DNA of 64,000 nucleotides, taken from positions 37,875,141 to 37,939,140 of the forward strand of contig JACGWO010000006.1 of assembly GCA_034509735.1 (NCBI GenBank), given 5' to 3'. Source of the DNA: Sesamum alatum. Taxonomy: Eukaryota; Streptophyta; Magnoliopsida; Lamiales; Pedaliaceae. This document shows, piece after piece, positions 61,353 to 64,000 of this stretch; position 1 is the first letter of the stretch, and each line of letters starts with the position of its first letter. A program made the translations under genes and the position numbers. The notes under the pieces are model-generated. The model saw only the letters and a list, made by a program, of their open reading frames with translations. It was not told where the DNA came from and made no database searches.

Positions 61353-62223
61353 TATTTCATGAGACTTGGAAATGTATTGAATTTTATAGAAAATAAATTT
61401 AATAATGGTTTAATTGGTTAATTAAAAAAGGAAAAGAAAACAAAAAAAAAAAAGAGGGATGGGCAAATGGAAAAGTGGATTGGAGATAGTTGTTCTTACC
61501 TGTTTGTGCCTTTCTAAAATAAAAGAAAAACAAGAGGAAGCTGAACAAAATGATGGGCCACGCTCTAAAACTCATCATGGCTGTCACAGCCCAGATTCGC
61601 TTTCACTTTATCGAAAAACAATTGGCTGTTATAGCACGTTTGCTTCACGCTCCAATTGTGAGTAGTGGTCTTTTGAATTTGTCGGTCAAATCTGTGTGTT
61701 ACAGCAAATAAAATGGAGAACCGCCCCCAAGGCAGAGCTCAGAGCAATGAGAATGCAGACATTTTAGAGAGAGAGAGAGGAACATTAAGTTAAAGAGAAA
61801 ACAAAGCTGAGCAGAGGGTAAATGATAGGAAAAGGCCAAACGGGCGATGCTTAGAGCTCTCAAAGGTCGCATGTTTAGTCGTTTTGGTTGCACATTAAGC
61901 CCATAAAATCGCGTAAACACGTAGTTTATGTATAAAGAAAGATAAAAATACCATTTTTTAAAAAGGAAGGATACTAGTGATCTTAGTCATAGATCCATTC
62001 TTGAGGAATACAGGCTGATAGAAAGAAGAAAGAAAAGTACTAGCCAAGAAATTCTTCTGATTTCGTTTCGTTATTGGTTGAAAATTTTCTTGTTTTCAGG
62101 ATTGTGTTTGTGAAGAGTGGAAATTTGAATTTGCTGCTATGGGTGGAAGTCTTGCTGGTTGAAGTTGTTCTTTTCTTGATTTTCAAGATTCGAATTTTGA
62201 AGGGTTCTGGGAGTTTTGTTCCT

Positions 62224-64000
62224 ATGGAGAATACTACAACGGAATCAGCACCTCCGCGGTCGAACGACCTGCCGCCAGCTGAGGAGCTGCTGAAGAAGAT
62301 CCAAGAACTAGAAATAGGCCACGCCCAGTTGAAGCAAGAGATGTCTAAGCTCATCACTTCATCCACAGCTGAAATTATGGCTGCTGATCGTCATCACAAG
62401 CAGAGGTCACACTCCATTTCTCCGCAAAGAGCTCCGCGGCGGAGAGCTGGCGGCGCAGATGGCAACGTGATGGCAGCGTGGAAGAAGGGCTCCGCCACGT
62501 TTCGGCATTCCTCTCCGTTGCAGAGGGAGAGTCGTAATAGGGATGCATGGGGTGGCGGCGGAGGTGGGGGCCCTGCCGCTGTTAGGTTTACGGATAAGCA
62601 GTATTTGAACATATTGCAGGCGATGGGACAGGCAGTGCATATATTTGAGCCTAATTGTCGGATAATTTACTGGTTAGTTAGTTGACTGAAGTATACTTTC
62701 CATTTTTCGACATATACACTTTGATGCTCGTTCTCCTAATTTACATGTTCATCTTTAATTAGGTGAGTTTTGAATGTCTTCCTTTCTTGATTGATGGTGC
62801 TGAGTTTATTCCAAATACGTATAGATTGACACCTAGTTGTAGATATAAGTTCATATTTCATGATTTTCTTGTTTCTAGTGATTGGCATGATAAAATAAGA
62901 TTCGATCTTCTCTGACCTAATCGTGGTATGTTTATTTAGTGCAGGAACAGAACTGCTGAAACTCTTTATGGGTATTCTGCTGCAGAGGCTCTGGGGCAGG
63001 ATGCCATTGAGCTACTAATAGATTCTCGAGATTTTGCTGTAGCTAGTAACATTGTGCAACGTGTGACGACGGGCGAGAATTGGACAGGGCAGTTTCCAGT
63101 TAAAAATAAGAGAGGAGAAAGATTTTTAGTTGTTGCAACTAACACGCCTTTCTACGATGATGATGGTACTTTGGTTGGAATTATATGCGTATCAAGTGAT
63201 GCCAGACCTTTTCAAGAAGCAAATTCTATAATGTCTGTGCCAAGGGACATGGAAAATGATTCAAGTTTAAGTAGGCCCCGAAACATTGCTTCGGCCAAAC
63301 TAGGACTTGATCCTCAGCAGCCTCTACAAGCAGCAATCGCCTCCAAAATATCAAATTTGGTAAGTGCTACTGGTGTGTGAGTATCTTTTCTATGTGACAT
63401 TTGCTAACTTCATCCAAATTTCTGATAGGCTTCGAAAGTGAGCAACAAGGTTAAGTCAAAAATTAGGCATGCAGAGAACTATTCAGATCGTGAAGGTGGC
63501 AGCGGTGATAGTCATCACTCTGATCATGGTTTCTCAGATGCAGCTATGTCTGACCATCGGGAGGATGCAGCTTCAAGTGGAGCTAGTACTCCTCGTGGCG
63601 ATATACATCCTTCTCCATTTGGAGTGTTTTCTGGAGGTAGCCACGAGGAAAATTCTCCTGGTAAACCATCCCGAGATTCTGGTGACGAGGTTGATGGGAA
63701 AGCTAGGATTTCTAGGATCCTTACCTCAAAGGCAGAGGCTTTGATTGGTAAGAAAGGTTTAACATGGCCATGGAAAGGAAATGAACGGGATGGAACAGAA
63801 CCAAAGTCGTCCCGTTTTTCCTGGCCATGGTTGCAGAATGACCAAGAAAATGAAGTGGGACAGCAAAAGAGTGCTGCCCCCTCATTAAAATCAGAAACTC
63901 AGATTACTGAAACCAATCGAACAGCTAATAATGAGGCTTCAGGATCTTGGTCCTCTTCAGTTAATGTTAACAGCACAAGCAGTGCTAGTAGTTGTGGAAG
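62224..64000 (+). CDS. PAS-domain Raf-like MAP kinase kinase kinase, 5' part
   Basis: Three exons are visible in phase: 62224-62672, 62945-63359, and 63429 to the window edge, still open. The N-terminus (MENTTTESAPPRSNDL) leads into a short coiled coil (EELLKKIQELEIGHAQLKQE), a basic/Gly-rich linker, and a PAS domain of about 110 residues starting RFTDKQYLNILQAMGQAVHI and including NRTAETLYGYSAAEALG. A Ser-rich region with TWPWKGNE and FSWPWLQNDQ motifs follows; the last residues, VNVNSTSSASSCGS, match the linker just before the kinase domain of plant PAS-Raf kinases. The kinase domain lies beyond the window. Such group B Raf-like kinases act in ABA, osmotic or sulfur-related signalling, but the paralogue cannot be named here. 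The start is the Met after the leader; the same frame is open upstream to 62074, without family similarity. Confidence 0.9.

Larger units (their letters stand above)
58356..62223. other. Repeat-bearing spacer and PAS-Raf promoter
   Basis: No gene is present. Two neighbouring MITEs (59869-60298 and 60299-60786) and a SINE fragment (61290-61352) are listed separately. A (GA)n tract near 61767-61780 may lie in the promoter or leader of the kinase gene. Confidence 0.5.

Noticed and set aside
1..64000. CRISPR arrays, prophage, operons, rRNA genes, organelle DNA insertions
   Set aside because: Looked for and not seen; the intron-rich plant genes explain the coding part and plant DNA transposons the repeats.

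Overview
The window is nuclear DNA from a flowering plant, almost certainly a eudicot. The signs are many short introns with GT..AG borders, AT-rich introns and intergenic DNA, 5'UTR pyrimidine tracts, and plant-only genes (phytochrome B, HCF107, ALDH22A1, a DUF247 protein, a TPD1-like peptide, a PAS-Raf kinase). The species cannot be fixed from the sequence alone. I rebuilt the exon structures by hand from splice sites. Nine of the multi-exon models keep phase through every junction; eight of these reach a normal stop and the ninth runs off the right edge, so I trust their exon coordinates well. Layout from left to right: a universal-stress-protein 5' fragment (1-100, minus) runs off the left edge. 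A repeat-bearing spacer follows, then a DUF247 membrane protein (3.6-4.9 kb, minus), an AT-rich spacer, and ALDH22A1 (7.3-12.4 kb, plus). Converging on ALDH22A1 is a 13-exon multi-OB-fold nucleic-acid-binding protein (13.0-18.5 kb, minus). Next come HCF107 (19.4-22.2 kb, minus) and a FIP1-like mRNA 3'-end factor (23.4-28.7 kb, minus). At 29.2-31.9 kb lies a damaged wall-associated-receptor-type gene, with a GUB_WAK ectodomain exon, a possible transmembrane/tail exon, and a nest of transposons between them. A TPD1-like secreted peptide gene (34.1-34.7 kb, plus) follows, then an LdpA-like plastid iron-sulfur protein gene (36.8-39.5 kb, plus). After it come 6-7 kb of transposon-rich spacer, ATP-citrate lyase subunit B with a long leader intron (46.2-52.3 kb, plus), phytochrome B (54.1-58.4 kb, plus), another repeat-rich spacer, and the first three coding exons of a PAS-domain Raf-like MAP kinase kinase kinase (62.2 kb to the right edge, plus). 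These are unrelated housekeeping, signalling and plastid genes, not an operon-like system. Several share a link to light or plastids: HCF107 (psbH RNA), the LdpA homologue (redox/clock protein in cyanobacteria) and phyB (red-light receptor). Linkage by chance is the simplest reading. The intergenic DNA is the most structured non-coding part. It holds a family of about 400-bp Mutator-type MITEs, two of them with 8-9 bp target duplications. There is also a 1,056-bp element with long terminal inverted repeats, a 10-bp duplication and a very G-rich cargo, a 488-bp element with about 130-bp inverted repeats, and a tRNA-derived SINE with an 18-bp target duplication in an LdpA intron. I found no convincing novel biological system. 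The best candidates for follow-up are the multi-OB-fold protein, the FIP1-like gene that lacks a visible Fip1 motif, the split receptor gene, and the phyB C-terminal substitution.
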